64,000 bases of DNA, taken from assembly GCA_038030265.1 (NCBI GenBank), contig CM075939.1, positions 51,379,253-51,443,252 on the forward strand. Reading direction: 5' to 3'. Positions within the stretch are counted from its first letter, which is position 1. Every line of letters starts with the position of its first letter. The notes under the pieces were generated by a model, which saw only the letters and a list, made by a program, of their open reading frames with translations, did no database searches and was not told where the DNA came from. The translations under genes were made by a program, and so were the position numbers. The DNA comes from Corythucha ciliata. Lineage: Eukaryota; Arthropoda; Insecta; Hemiptera; Tingidae. Below, piece after piece: positions 22,432 to 31,904 of the stretch.

Positions 22432-23491
22432 GGGGCTTATTCTGTAAAACATCGAAGCTTTTACACGTTGCCTAGAAAGCAATGTTGCTATGGTAGAACT
22501 GTTGAAATCTATTTGTTGCCTTTCCGCATTGCAATTTTAGAGAATACCGATTTAGCAACATTGGAAATCGACTTCGGAATAATAACCATAGAACTATACT
22601 AGAGGAGACCAAGCCATTAAATATGCACTGAAAGAAAATAAACTACGCATTTGAACGTCTGTAAATTCAAATTAAAATTGCCTTTATTGCTATCAAATAA
22701 TAAATTATATGGAATTGCCAACAGCTTGTTATTCATATCGTTAAGGGAGAGTTCACATATGTAAATAAGGCAGCAGTGAGGATCATGAGGATCACGTCTA
22801 AACGTGCGGTTTCTTTCGTCTATAGCGGGCGCGTACTATGAATCCTCACGCCCAAGTAGCCACGAAGAATCAAGCACTAGTAGCTAGAATCTACCCGAGT
22901 AATGTGGGAAATCAGCAGCGTGGCTCTTCACGACGATTGAGAGGCGAGGATCGAGGAAAATTCTCGAAGATGAGTGCGAACAATTGATGAGAATGCCATG
23001 GATGAAAATGCCGACATGCGGACATGTTGAAGTCTAAACCATTCACGACAGGACTAGCGGCTTTCTCGACCACACAACACTCTCATCTGAGACTTCGAGC
23101 TAGAATACTTCTCGCTGTGGGCTGATCCTCCACAAGCTGCTGTGCCGGAAGTCAGAATGGCGAAGATCAGCAACGCGAGCTGAGAAAATAAACTTTCGAC
23201 GTTCTTATCCCATGACAGACATGAATAAAAAAAGCTAGCCCGAGGAAAGTAAAAATTCACAATGATAACGGGGTTTGATAATGGTGAAAGCAACACTGCA
23301 ATCGAATTTGTCGATATAGCAACAGAGTCTGGTGGTGCTTCTATAATAATCTACTAAAGAAATACTCCTAAGCAACGTTGTTTCAAATTCATTGTTTCTA
23401 AAATTGCAGAATGCCGAATAGCAACGTTTCTTTGATGGATAGCAACATTGCAATCGAAATTTGATTGCTATCGTGTTAGAGAATAAGGCCC
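22432..23491. mobile_element. Nested 1.06-kb DNA transposon with GGGGCTTATTCT ends
   Basis: TIRs GGGGCTTATTCT (22432) and AGAATAAGGCCC (to 23491, plus strand), one mismatch in 12, flanked by CAG on both sides (22429-22431 and 23492-23494). The other arm of the enclosing foldback keeps the uninterrupted sequence (CGCACCTGTTATTAC at about 23968-23982), which has a single CTG. This proves the borders and the 3-bp duplication. Its subterminal parts share GCAATGTTGC-type words in inverted order. Superfamily is not clear. The middle (about 22700-23180) is less AT-rich and contains a possible captured exon. Confidence 0.85.
23054..23179 (-). other. Possible captured host exon with signal-peptide-like start
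   Basis: On the minus strand TTTATTTTCTCAG (a good 3' splice site) ends at 23180. It is followed by an open 41-codon stretch beginning LALLIFAILTSGTAACGG and SAHSEKYSSSKSQM, ending at TAG 23054-23056. The hydrophobic run ending in small residues resembles the second exon of an insect secreted or cuticular protein. It lies wholly inside the nested transposon, so if real it was transduplicated. No start exon is identified and it may be chance. Confidence 0.3.
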
Positions 23492-24504
23492 CAGGTGCGA
23501 AAATTCATTTGTTTTGCTCTCTTTCTTGAGAAAACCAAGCTCTGGCAAAAGAAAAATTAAAATAATATTGCATTTGAAGAATAAACAACTAATAAAAAAT
23601 TTAATAAAATGGACGAAGAGGTGTGCGAATTTAGGGCGTCTGCTGGTTTTTTATTTTTATCCTCTTTTATACCCTCACATTAGCAGCCGAAGATGTCGAC
23701 GGAACTTGAGTTTCCATCGTGGAATTGCAAGTTCCGTCGACATCTTCGGCGTTCCTAATGTGAGGGTGTTCATGGACCATGTCCAACACATAAAAACAAA
23801 ATAAAAAATAAAAAACCAGCAGACGCCCTAAATTCGCACACCTCGTCGTCCAGTTTATTAATTAATTTGTTTGTTTGTTGTTTATTCTTCAAATGCAATA
23901 CATTTTAATTTTTACTGTGCCAGCGCTTGGATTTCTCAAGAAAGAGAGCCAAACAAATGAATTTTCGCACCTGTTATTACTCACATTTTTAGCCCAAAAT
24001 GTATGACTTTTTCGCTTCTTTTCGAAATTTCTCGTCAAAGGAGGGAGATAATTCTACTTTCGAGTACACTGTTGGAAAGCTGGAAAAACAGAGAAGTTTT
24101 TACGTCGTTTGACAAAGTGTGAAGCTATTTTTGGTGACACAGTAAATTGTTTTGTGAAGTCAAATTATTGGTTTTTTTGCATTAACGCAACGAATACGTT
24201 ACGTTTTTAGGCGTTTTTGACGATTTAGAATATTGATTTTGCGATCATCCCGCAGAAAATTTTCCGTAGATTACGAAACTGTCATCACTTTTGGAAAAAA
24301 GTGAAGTAGAAGCTGAGAAATAACAGCTTTTCGGCGAAAAATACAGTTGCGCCTAAAAATCACTAAAAAAATTATTACTCGAAAACAAAAAGAGATAGGC
24401 CACTACCCGAATAGGACTTTTTTATCCCATTTTTGGTGTACTATTACCCAATTTTTTTTTGCTACTCAAAACCGACCACCCTGTATATAATATTATGGCC
24501 GTTT

Positions 24505-24990
24505 TCTTGTTAGCACGATAACTCTCGAAGAAATCAATTTAGCGGAACGCGCTTTGGCACAAAAATCAGTAGTCATAAGACCCCCGTCGGTATTGCATTT
24601 GGGTCAAATCGGTCAAGGTGGTGGGGGGAAAGGGGGTTAAATGGTAAAAAAATCACTATAAATCACCAGTTGATTCTAGAAGCATCATATTCGGTACGTC
24701 TACTCCATGTTAGAGTAGCCTTTGATTCCCATTTCAATTTTTTGAAAAAGTGGAAGGGGAGGGGGTGTTTCTCCCGGAGTGGAAGTAAGCGTGTGGTCTT
24801 GTTAGCATGATATCTCTCGAAGAAATCAATTTAGCGGAACGCGCTTTTGCGTTGATTCTAGAAGCATTGTGTTCGGTACGTATACTCCATGTTATAGTAG
24901 CCTTTGATTTCCATTTTAATTTTTCGAAAAAGTCAAGGTGGTGGGGGTGGTCCTTCCGGTGTGGAAGTGTAAAAATAGCGTTGAACTTCA
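24505..24990 (-). repeat. Two-copy 290-bp tandem unit (partner of 13038-13565)
   Basis: CTTGTTAGCACGATAACTCT at about 24508 and the variant CTTGTTAGCATGATATCTCT at about 24797 each precede GAAGAAATCAATTTAGCGG. Reverse complements of both occur in the tandem array at 13038-13565. The second unit is shortened internally. Confidence 0.75.
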
Positions 24991-25351
24991 CTAGTTCATC
25001 TTAGCGCTCTAAAATTCGACTCAATAATTTAATATAACGAAAGCCCTGGGTTCCATTGAGATTTATCGAAAACTTTGATGGGGGAGGGTGAAATGGGGGA
25101 TGAAATTTCAAAAAATCGCTTAAATTCACACGTTTAGGTATTATAAAATACGGCACAAAAATTTAATATAACAAAGCCCTTGGAAAACTACCGAAACTTT
25201 TCGAAATATTTGAAGAGAGGGTGGTAAAAATAGAGGAAGAAGTTCGGCTTAATGAAACAAATTATGGTATCAAAATTATTACTTCTGGAACGGCTTAGCT
25301 TATCCGTATACGGAATGAAATGTACTCTTTCCGACCGCCAGCTGCCGGAGC

Positions 25352-25382
<31 letters not shown>

Positions 25383-25418
25383 GTTATGGACAACGCAAAA
25401 GGAATAATGGGCGTATAC

Positions 25419-25808
25419 CTTGGCAAGGAGTGTCGAAACAAGAGCGAATCCAAGAGACTGGCCCTTCGCACGGTCTCCCCCCGGCAACAGGCGGGGTCTG
25501 TTGCACGCTCGACTCCTTGACTGCGAGCCAACACCGCACAGTACTGAGCAGGACGACCAGGGTGCCCATTCGGACCATTCACCGTCCACTAAAATCATAA
25601 TGTTTGACTTTTTTTTATTTGGTGTTGTTAAAATGAGTGGGTTTACCTGGGCAATCCTCAAGGTAGCACGGGTTTGTCTCCTCGCGCGGACCTCAACTGG
25701 TCCGTCGCGGACCGGTTTTATAGTCCATGATTCATTACAGCCATATTCCTCATCCAACTGACATTCACAAACGCTTAGTTTAGTATTACTGTCCGGCTGC
25801 AAATTTTT
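25419..25808 (-). CDS. Thrombospondin type-1 repeat exon with upstream exon candidate (partial host gene, frameshifted)
   Basis: Exon B (25588 to 25419) encodes [20 protein letters not shown] and [10 protein letters not shown], the WxxWxxW/CSxxCG core of a TSP1 repeat. The rest of the repeat, GGRPCEG...RSCFDTPCQ, is in the next frame, so one base is gained or lost in the ACCCCGCC stretch. It ends at a GT (25418-25417). Exon A candidate (25808 to 25647) is open for 54 codons ([22 protein letters not shown]), with AG before and GT after it and a 58-nt intron between. Its phase does not fit exon B, so either exon A or one base call is wrong. TSP1 repeats act in secreted or surface adhesion proteins; the gene is not identified. 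Pseudogene or assembly error are both possible. Confidence 0.6.
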
Positions 25809-25811
25809 CTG

Positions 25812-26058
25812 GTATGAAAATGACACATGAAGTTTTTCCTCTGTTTATTGTCATTTTATTTCTCTGAAACCATGAAAAATTTTTTGTCATACGAGTCTTC
25901 GCCCTTTTAAACGCTTCGTTCCATGTTCCACCAGAAAATATTACAGCCGTGTCGTCAGCAAACATTATAAGTTCCCCATCCGCGTGAATTCTCCCGAGAT
26001 CATTAACGTACCTAAAATAAGCAGAGTATGGGTCCTAGCACAGTTCTTTGAGGTGAAC
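25812..26058 (-). pseudogene. LINE reverse transcriptase fragment
   Basis: Minus-strand translation gives PQRTVLGPILCL near 26045-26010, then after a frame change YVNDLGRIHADGELIMFADD with TAVIF (FADD catalytic box near 25955) and [19 protein letters not shown]. These are blocks B to D of a non-LTR RT. It is short, frameshifted and cut at both ends. The apparent splice acceptor of the TSP1 exon A candidate lies at its inner border, so the LINE lies in, or forms, the upstream intron. Confidence 0.65.
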
Positions 26059-26078
26059 TCTGGAAATAAGTAGTATAA

Positions 26079-26568
26079 GTAATGAGGAAGTTTCATTTTA
26101 AGGTTTATTTATGCTAAAATAGAGCATAAATCGTGATCCGTTCGTAAAATAATCCAACAGTTAATAAATACGCGATTTTTGAAGTTTTAGGTCATTTCAA
26201 ACACGCCAGCTAGCATGTTTGTGTCATATGCGCCTTCCGAAAAAAAAATTCGCCTGTAACGTAGCTGTCGGAGAGCGGTTTGTTGTGTTTCTTTGCCTTA
26301 CTTTCTACTAGAGCTCTCCAATAATAAAATAATGGAGGATAAACAGATGAGCTATTTAGAGGCATGAAAAGGACAGAAAATACAAGGGATATTACGTTGC
26401 AGAAAATGTTCGTTTTGGCGGGATTTCAAATATGCCAACTTTCTTTAATGAATAAAAAATATTTCTGAAGGGGTTTAAATTTTTATTTATTTATTTACTC
26501 GGAAGGATTGATATACCTCATCGAAAAAAAAATATTTTTGGAAAATGTGAAACTTCCTCATTCTTAGG
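26079..26568. mobile_element. Element with AATGAGGAAGTTTCA inverted ends, copy 1
   Basis: The left end AATGAGGAAGTTTCA (26079) is mirrored by TGAAACTTCCTCATT (26554-26568). The interior shares GGCATGAAAAGGA, CACGTTGCAGAAA-like, ATATTTCTGAAGG and CATCGAAAAAAA words in order with 47274-47815. There is no protein. The pair lets a nested MITE in the second copy be recognised. Target duplication is unclear. Confidence 0.55.
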
Positions 26569-26664
26569 GCCGTATACAGAAACCCACCTTTACAAAGCCT
26601 TAACTAAAGGAGTTGAAAAATGTGATGGTTTATAAAAATGTGTCATCTGTTTTGAAGCGCTTAA

Positions 26665-26801
26665 AGGCCCGTTCACAAGCTCTGTGTTTTCGTTGTGTGG
26701 TGTCTACGCAACCTATCAAAATCCTTTATTTTTCGAGGGAATGAATTTGTTTGGTTGCATAGACTCCACACAACGCAAACATAGAGCTTGTGAACAGGCC
26801 T
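26665..26801. mobile_element. GGCCCGTTCACAAGCTC MITE, copy 2
   Basis: 137 bp, ends AGGCCCGTTCACAAGCTC and GAGCTTGTGAACAGGCCT, with TAA at 26662-26664 and 26802-26804. Interior reads TTGTGTGG...TAGACTCCACACAA in inverted order. The cleanest target duplication of the family. Confidence 0.8.
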
Positions 26802-26804
26802 TAA

Positions 26805-27496
26805 AGGAGTTGTAAAGGTTAAGGTAGGTTTCTGAATACGGCCCTTAGTTTCTGTAAAAATTCGTCAGTTCAATTCCGTTCAAAATTCTTATTTCTGTCA
26901 AATTCTGAGCAATTCAAAGATTTATTTCATGTAAATTCAAACTCTGTAATCCTAACCTAATTTACCCTTTAGTTTGAGATTTTAGTAGAAATTTTCCCTC
27001 ATACCTGCACAGAAATTACATTAAGCCTAGACTAAAATAAAAATTGAGCAGAACAAAATAGTATACTGGGTGGAAGGGGATAAGTGTGCAAAACTGGGGA
27101 TTATGAGAGCTGAAATGACGAAATTTCGTTTTTGAACGAGCCAAATTGAGACATTTCCTTTCTAGCCTCATTTCTGTATTTTCATTTCACACCCTTCCGT
27201 GCTTACTACGGAACGGAAACTGGGGATTAACGTATTTTCTCTATTTCAGCTGTGAAGCGTCCTCTTTGAACTTTGAATTTGCGTGTTCACAATTTCATCC
27301 TCGAGTGGTCGATTTTTGTCAATTTTAGCCGTTCGGTTTTTGGGCTTTAACACCACTTATCTCCAGTGATCACCTTGCCCTGGACGATGGTGGCAACCCG
27401 ATTTCATGTTTCCTGTTTATTTATTGTGTGACCATGTTCTGTTTTTCGGGCAGATCAGGCGTAAGTTGAGTCACCTTTTTTTTCTTTTTTTTTTTT

Positions 27497-27532
<36 letters not shown>

Positions 27533-28133
27533 TTTTTATTCATTTATTTTTCATAATTCATTTATTGAGAGTGCGGACTCGGGTCAACCGAGCCCGCTGG
27601 TGCCTACGCTCTAAAGCGGTTCTTACACCATACCCTGAGAATCCATTCTCTGTGCACTTCACACTCGAAACACGCGGGCATTTCGGTCAATGCGCGGTTT
27701 GTCATATGCGCACCGCCGTGAGCGCGGTAATGGGTGGGGGGGGATTTCAGCTGGGGGGGGGGTTCAGGGGCACTGTAATGACCTTAGCGCAATCGGCAAC
27801 CCAAGTAGGCAATAAAAGCACCTTGGAACAGCTTTTTTGGCCCTCGCACCGTGAAAACCAGCACCAAAAGTAACCTCGTAATTGGGGAAATAAAAAAGGC
27901 TCATTAAGCTTACAACCAATTACGGTCTGACTCTCAGGTTTTAAAATTGACTGAGCTCATTTCAAACTGTTTTGCATTTTTTCCCTCCTATTTTACCACG
28001 CTATTAGTCTCCCAAAGTTAATTTATGATGTAATAATTGCTGTTTCTGAGAGAGAGTCTGAAGAAAAGCTTTCCTTTCACGCCAACAGTTTCAAGCTCCG
28101 TGCATAATTATTATTTTTGTAGCCCTTTTAAAA
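26805..28133. other. Unassigned stretch with (CTTT)n microsatellite
   Basis: Holds a pure TTTC/CTTT repeat at about 27490-27532 next to a T run, poly(G) runs near 27737 and 27757, and the SINE-like block listed separately. The 155-codon frame at 27406-27873 is a product of these repeats, not a gene. Confidence 0.5.
27560..27740 (-). mobile_element. SINE fragment, body only
   Basis: The reverse complement carries the body words of the SINEs at 33933 and 56360: CAAACCGCGCA, TGACCGAAATGCCCGCG, GTGTGAAGTGCACAG, and a GGTATGGTGTAAG block. The tRNA-like head is absent, so this is a 5'-truncated or older relative. Divergence from the other two is clearly higher than between them. Confidence 0.55.
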
Positions 28134-28199
28134 AATTATAATTTTAGTGAGCCTTCTTCCCGCCCTGGCTGGGGAAGAAGGCTCACTAAAATTATAATT
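28134..28199. repeat. Perfect 28-bp stem hairpin
   Basis: 28134-28161 is the exact reverse complement of 28172-28199, with a 10-nt GC-rich loop (28162-28171). The stem includes TTAGTGAGCCTTCTTCCC. The following bases (TTTTAGTGAGACACC) repeat part of the arm. No mismatch in 28 pairs implies recent origin or maintained pairing; the function is unknown. Confidence 0.85.
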
Positions 28200-28851
28200 C
28201 TTTTAGTGAGACACCTTCACCTTCTTTTAAATGACTTAAAACACTAGAATTCCAAGCTCAATTTGTTTTTACCGCCCTCCTTTAAGGTTTTTTCGGTCTA
28301 CAAGCTAATAGCCGTACTAGACACTTTAAAAAAGATTTATAAACCAATGCACTGGATGGACGGGCTGTCATTAAATTATGAATGCTGCCATTAGATATTG
28401 CGGGCGAAAGAAACATCAATTTTTCTCACCCATTCAAGGATTACTCGAGCCTGATTTTTCTCGTAACTTTGAAAAATTCCTTTGACTTTCCCCATCAAAC
28501 GTTCCATCATGGGTGACAAAATGCAAAATAAAAATCCATCTATCATAAGCCTCTCGAGATTTGACTTTTTCATACACGAAGACTATGAAAAACTAGGAAA
28601 ATCCGATAATATTAACTTCAAAATAAAAAGAAGATTCTCACAAAAACGCAAAATGCTCAAAAGTAGTGGAAATAATCAAAAGGAAAGAGAAAATGCGGAG
28701 TTTCGTCAAGGGTTGTGAATTTTCCTTTTAAATTAAATTAAGGGATGAAAAAAGCGAGGGAAAAGGCCACTAAAAAGGAGGTATGAGAGGGAAAAAGGTA
28801 GGCCCACAAAGAGCCGCTTGTATGAAATAGAAGGAATAAGGGTTGCTTTTT

Positions 28852-29063
28852 TTCTTCTTCTTCTTCTTCTTCTTCTTCTTCTTCTTCTTCTTTTTCAACC
28901 CCTTTACCGAACTAATGGAGCGTCCAATGTTTCTGGCCGTTTTCTTTTGTTAAACCACTATACGCTGGGAGAGAAACATATTTTCAGCTTATTTTATTTG
29001 TTGTTTGTTGCTGTTGTTTTTGTTGTTTTTCTTCTTCTTCTTCTTCTTCTTCTTCTTCTTCTT
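28852..29063. repeat. Two (TTC)n microsatellites
   Basis: TTC runs at about 28852-28892 and 29030-29063, separated by 137 bp of ordinary sequence. Open frames here (poly-Leu, poly-Phe and poly-Arg) are artefacts of the repeats. Confidence 0.9.
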
Positions 29064-29499
29064 GGAACAAGAACAAGAATGGAAATTACGATTCCGATGC
29101 CGTAGAAGAAAAAAAACTCTTCGTACAGCGCCGTGTTGGAGGTATAATTATAAGCGATCCACCCTTTCTCATACCAATTGCATCTCTTCGGGGTGGTTCT
29201 GTACAGACGATGTGCTACATTATTCAAATTTTCCCAAACTCGGGGAAAATCCAATTTGATATTCTCTGACACGTTACTCGTCGCGATGTGTGTCGTGGTG
29301 AGCGTGATGGTGAAGGAGGGGGAACATAGGCTTAGTTAAGCATTCCTGCCAAGATACAGTGAAGGTGCATGCATTCCTTAGAAATTCTCTTGTTTCCTCC
29401 CTTTTCCGTTTTCATCTATAAACTTTTTATGGACCACTATTCCCCACCAGCCAGAACCGGCCATGAATGGATAGATTTCGACAGAATGGTCAAATCATG

Positions 29500-29650
29500 G
29501 AACATGGACTTTGCAAGGCTGGGTGTGATATAAGAAGTAGTTTTCCGAGAATGGCGATTGAGTTGTACAACCCACTGCCTGAGGAAGTCAGACGGCTTCC
29601 GGAGTGGAGATTCTACGCTGTGATCAAAATAGTCCTGACCCTGACAATGA
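29500..29650 (+). pseudogene. Possible LINE ORF2 C-terminal scrap
   Basis: RSSFPRMAIELYNPLPEEVR in the frame 29467-29706 resembles the FxPRxxxxWNxLPxxV pattern near the end of CR1/Jockey ORF2 proteins. There is no supporting RT upstream and no poly(A) downstream. Weak call. Confidence 0.3.
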
Positions 29651-29763
29651 AATATTGCTTTTATTCAGTCGAAAAACTTCTGGCCTGTGGTAGCGGATAT
29701 ATGTAGGATCGTGGGCTTATTGTTATTACTGTTGGGGTAATTATGTCCAACACTTTTACGCGG

Positions 29764-29850
29764 TTTGGTTAATTTCTGGTGCTTCGTTGTGCGCTATAAC
29801 TTCCGATTTGTCCATCATTATAGGGTCACATAGTCACAGAAAATGTAATT
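29764..29850. repeat. Short dispersed repeat shared with 55612-55703
   Basis: TTGGTTAATTTCTGGTGCTT here is matched by TTGGTTAATTTCTAGTGCTT near 55620, and the following sequence (ATTTGTCCATCAT..., CACATAGT, AAAATGTA) stays alignable for about 85 bp. Origin unknown. Confidence 0.55.
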
Positions 29851-31900
29851 GGGCGTGTAAATGGACCCAATCGATGGATTAGGTTCCAAAAGTAACGCAC
29901 ATGATAAATGTGAGGGATGGCTCAATCACTATACCGAAACCTAATCCACCGATGAATTTAGGAAAACGCCCATTTATCGATTGGATTGTACATAAATCTA
30001 ATCGATGTTTTTACTTAAAAACCAATTAAAAACAAAATAATAACAAACGGCATGATAATAATACGGGTGGCATGAGGGCGGCAGATCTTTTGAGTTTACG
30101 TGGTTGAGAGTTGAATTTTTTTTTTTAATTTCAAGGATGGTAAATCCTTGAAATTGAAGTTTAAAAGCTTTAAAATCAAGTTTATTTCAGGAACAGCCAA
30201 ACCAGGGATTTTTTTATAAACTATTTTTTCCAAAAGTTAAGTCCAAAAAATTTGGGTTTTCCATTCACGAGATTTGGGAGCGGCAAATCAACGATAAAAA
30301 CGTTAATAATGTTAGGTGAATTGTAAATTTTCGGGCTTGAACTGCTGGCTGTTATTTATTTCTGCAGAGTCACTGACCAATATTTCTGGTTGAGAGTTCT
30401 AATTACCTGAATCGTATGGCCTTCCAAGAGTTTTTGAGTCCCATCAGGGCCATCTCCGCGGAAGTTCTGCCCTCCTTCTTGATCACCAGGAAACAATCAT
30501 TTTGCACCTTTTAACCGTGGGCTCCAATTAATTTTGGGACAATTCATTAGGTATCTCACTTGTTTGTTTGCTGCCAATGGTTAGGTAGTGTACCGATGTG
30601 CTACTACATTACTGCAATAAAAGAAAGTAAGATGGGAAAACAAAACAATTAATCAGTTCCGTTTGGAATTTGATGCGAGTGTGGATTTTAAAAAGAGCTA
30701 GGCCACGGAGTACTCTCTGTGCACTAATTATTTCGTCGTGACAAAAAGGAAATTTCTACACAACGACTCCGGCGTGTGACACAACAGAATTCTCCTCAAC
30801 AAAACCGCCGAAGAAATTACTAATATCTACGGATACGTCGACACTTCGAAGTTCAACCCCTTTCTTCACACCCTTCACGTCTCGATGACCGAAGACCGGA
30901 TTTTTATGAAAGAAAGTTTTCAATCATTTTCAAAAATATAAAATAACAATTACAAATTAACATTAATTTCCCTTTCAGCTTTTTTTTATAACATCAAACC
31001 ACTTATATGTATATGTACACCGGAAACGATACAGTAGGATAATGAAAACTTCAGGAAACTTCATATTAATGCAGTAAAAACGCTTTCGAATTGAATGCTG
31101 TGAACAATCAGCTATGTAGTGGGAAAAATTGAAATCAACTAGGGCGGTCAATTTAATAAGCAGTAAAGTAAACAGGAGATGAGTAATTTACATGGCGTTC
31201 TGGCAATACAGCAAAACCCCAATTTAAATTATGACCGTAGTACTTATATGAGCACCTCAGGAATTTTAAAAGCACCAATAACCATCTTGAACCAATTCTT
31301 CACTAAAGGAGACTCGTACGAGTAAAGTGGCTAATAAGATGGATGGAATGAGGAATAGTCATCGTCGGGGAAGACCTCCCCCATTTGAAAACAGGCACTC
31401 CAACTGATAACATCAACGCGTTCCTTCTAGGGCAGGACAATTTAATGAGAGCGTCTTACTACTAACTCTTTTGACAAAAGGAGTGACATTTTCCTTTTTT
31501 TTTTTTTCTTACTCAACTTCTTTAAAACTTCGCTTCTCTCTCCCTGTGCAAAACTGTTGGAACAGATCCCACACATCTCTCCAAGTCCGCTCGCGCTTGA
31601 AGCGGAGATCTCGTAGAGCTTCTTCTTTTCCTCAATAATATTAGAATTGTAAATTGCATTTCACCCTAACGTAAGTTCCCCCCTATGAGCGAAGAATTTC
31701 ATTGAGAGACAGAGTGATTGAGTTGCGAGAAAGATGAGAAGAGAAGAAAAGGAAATTCAGCCTGGTCCGGATCATGGAGTATGCACTCCCCATCCACATC
31801 TACAACTACTTTTTTTTCGTTTCTCAATGAGGTGTAGTCAGTGGCGGATCTAGGATTTTATCTTGGGAGGGGTTCTACCATGAATATGATTAATTCTTTC
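29851..31900. other. About 2 kb with no recognised gene
   Basis: A weak inverted match (GGATTAGGTT near 29877 against AACCTAATCC near 29939) lies at the left. The rest is AT-rich with no open frame above about 60 codons and no named motif. Confidence 0.5.
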
Positions 31901-31904
31901 TTTT

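Larger units (their letters stand above)
21914..24484. mobile_element. Large foldback transposon, ACAGGGTGG ends, arms about 0.74 kb
   Basis: The left end ACAGGGTGGTCTGTTTTGAG is mirrored at the right end (CTCAAAACCGACCACCCTGT). Inverted identity then continues to a centre near 23717, where AAGTTCCGTCGACATCTTCGG and its complement (short words only) flank an 18-nt loop. After removing the nested element at 22432-23491 the unit is about 1.5 kb and almost wholly palindromic. It sits in the TA tract of the host element; the TSD is therefore ambiguous (ATAT-like). It encodes no protein. Confidence 0.85.
21780..25353 (-). mobile_element. GTGCATTTCATTC hairpin-family element carrying two nested insertions
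   Basis: On the minus strand it starts at the hairpin CTCCGGCAGCTGGCGGTCGG (25353 downward), has GTACATTTCATT, two kinds of tandem units (about 290 bp at 24505-24990 and about 135 bp at 25025-25260), then a TA tract broken by a 2571-bp foldback, and ends with the AGTGCATTT palindrome at 21780-21810. Removing the foldback restores the order seen in 12880-13788. A poly(T) run (25355-25380) borders the hairpin end, as poly(A) does at 12864-12879. It appears to sit in the intron after the TSP1 exon. Confidence 0.7.

Noticed and set aside
25188..25826. Continuous 212-residue minus-strand protein
   Set aside because: Only the TSP1 part and possibly an upstream exon are protein-like. The middle has an intron with GT and AG ends and the last third reads through a poly(A) tract into transposon sequence.
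27406..29272. Open frames rich in Phe, Leu or Arg
   Set aside because: They translate CTTT and TTC microsatellites.
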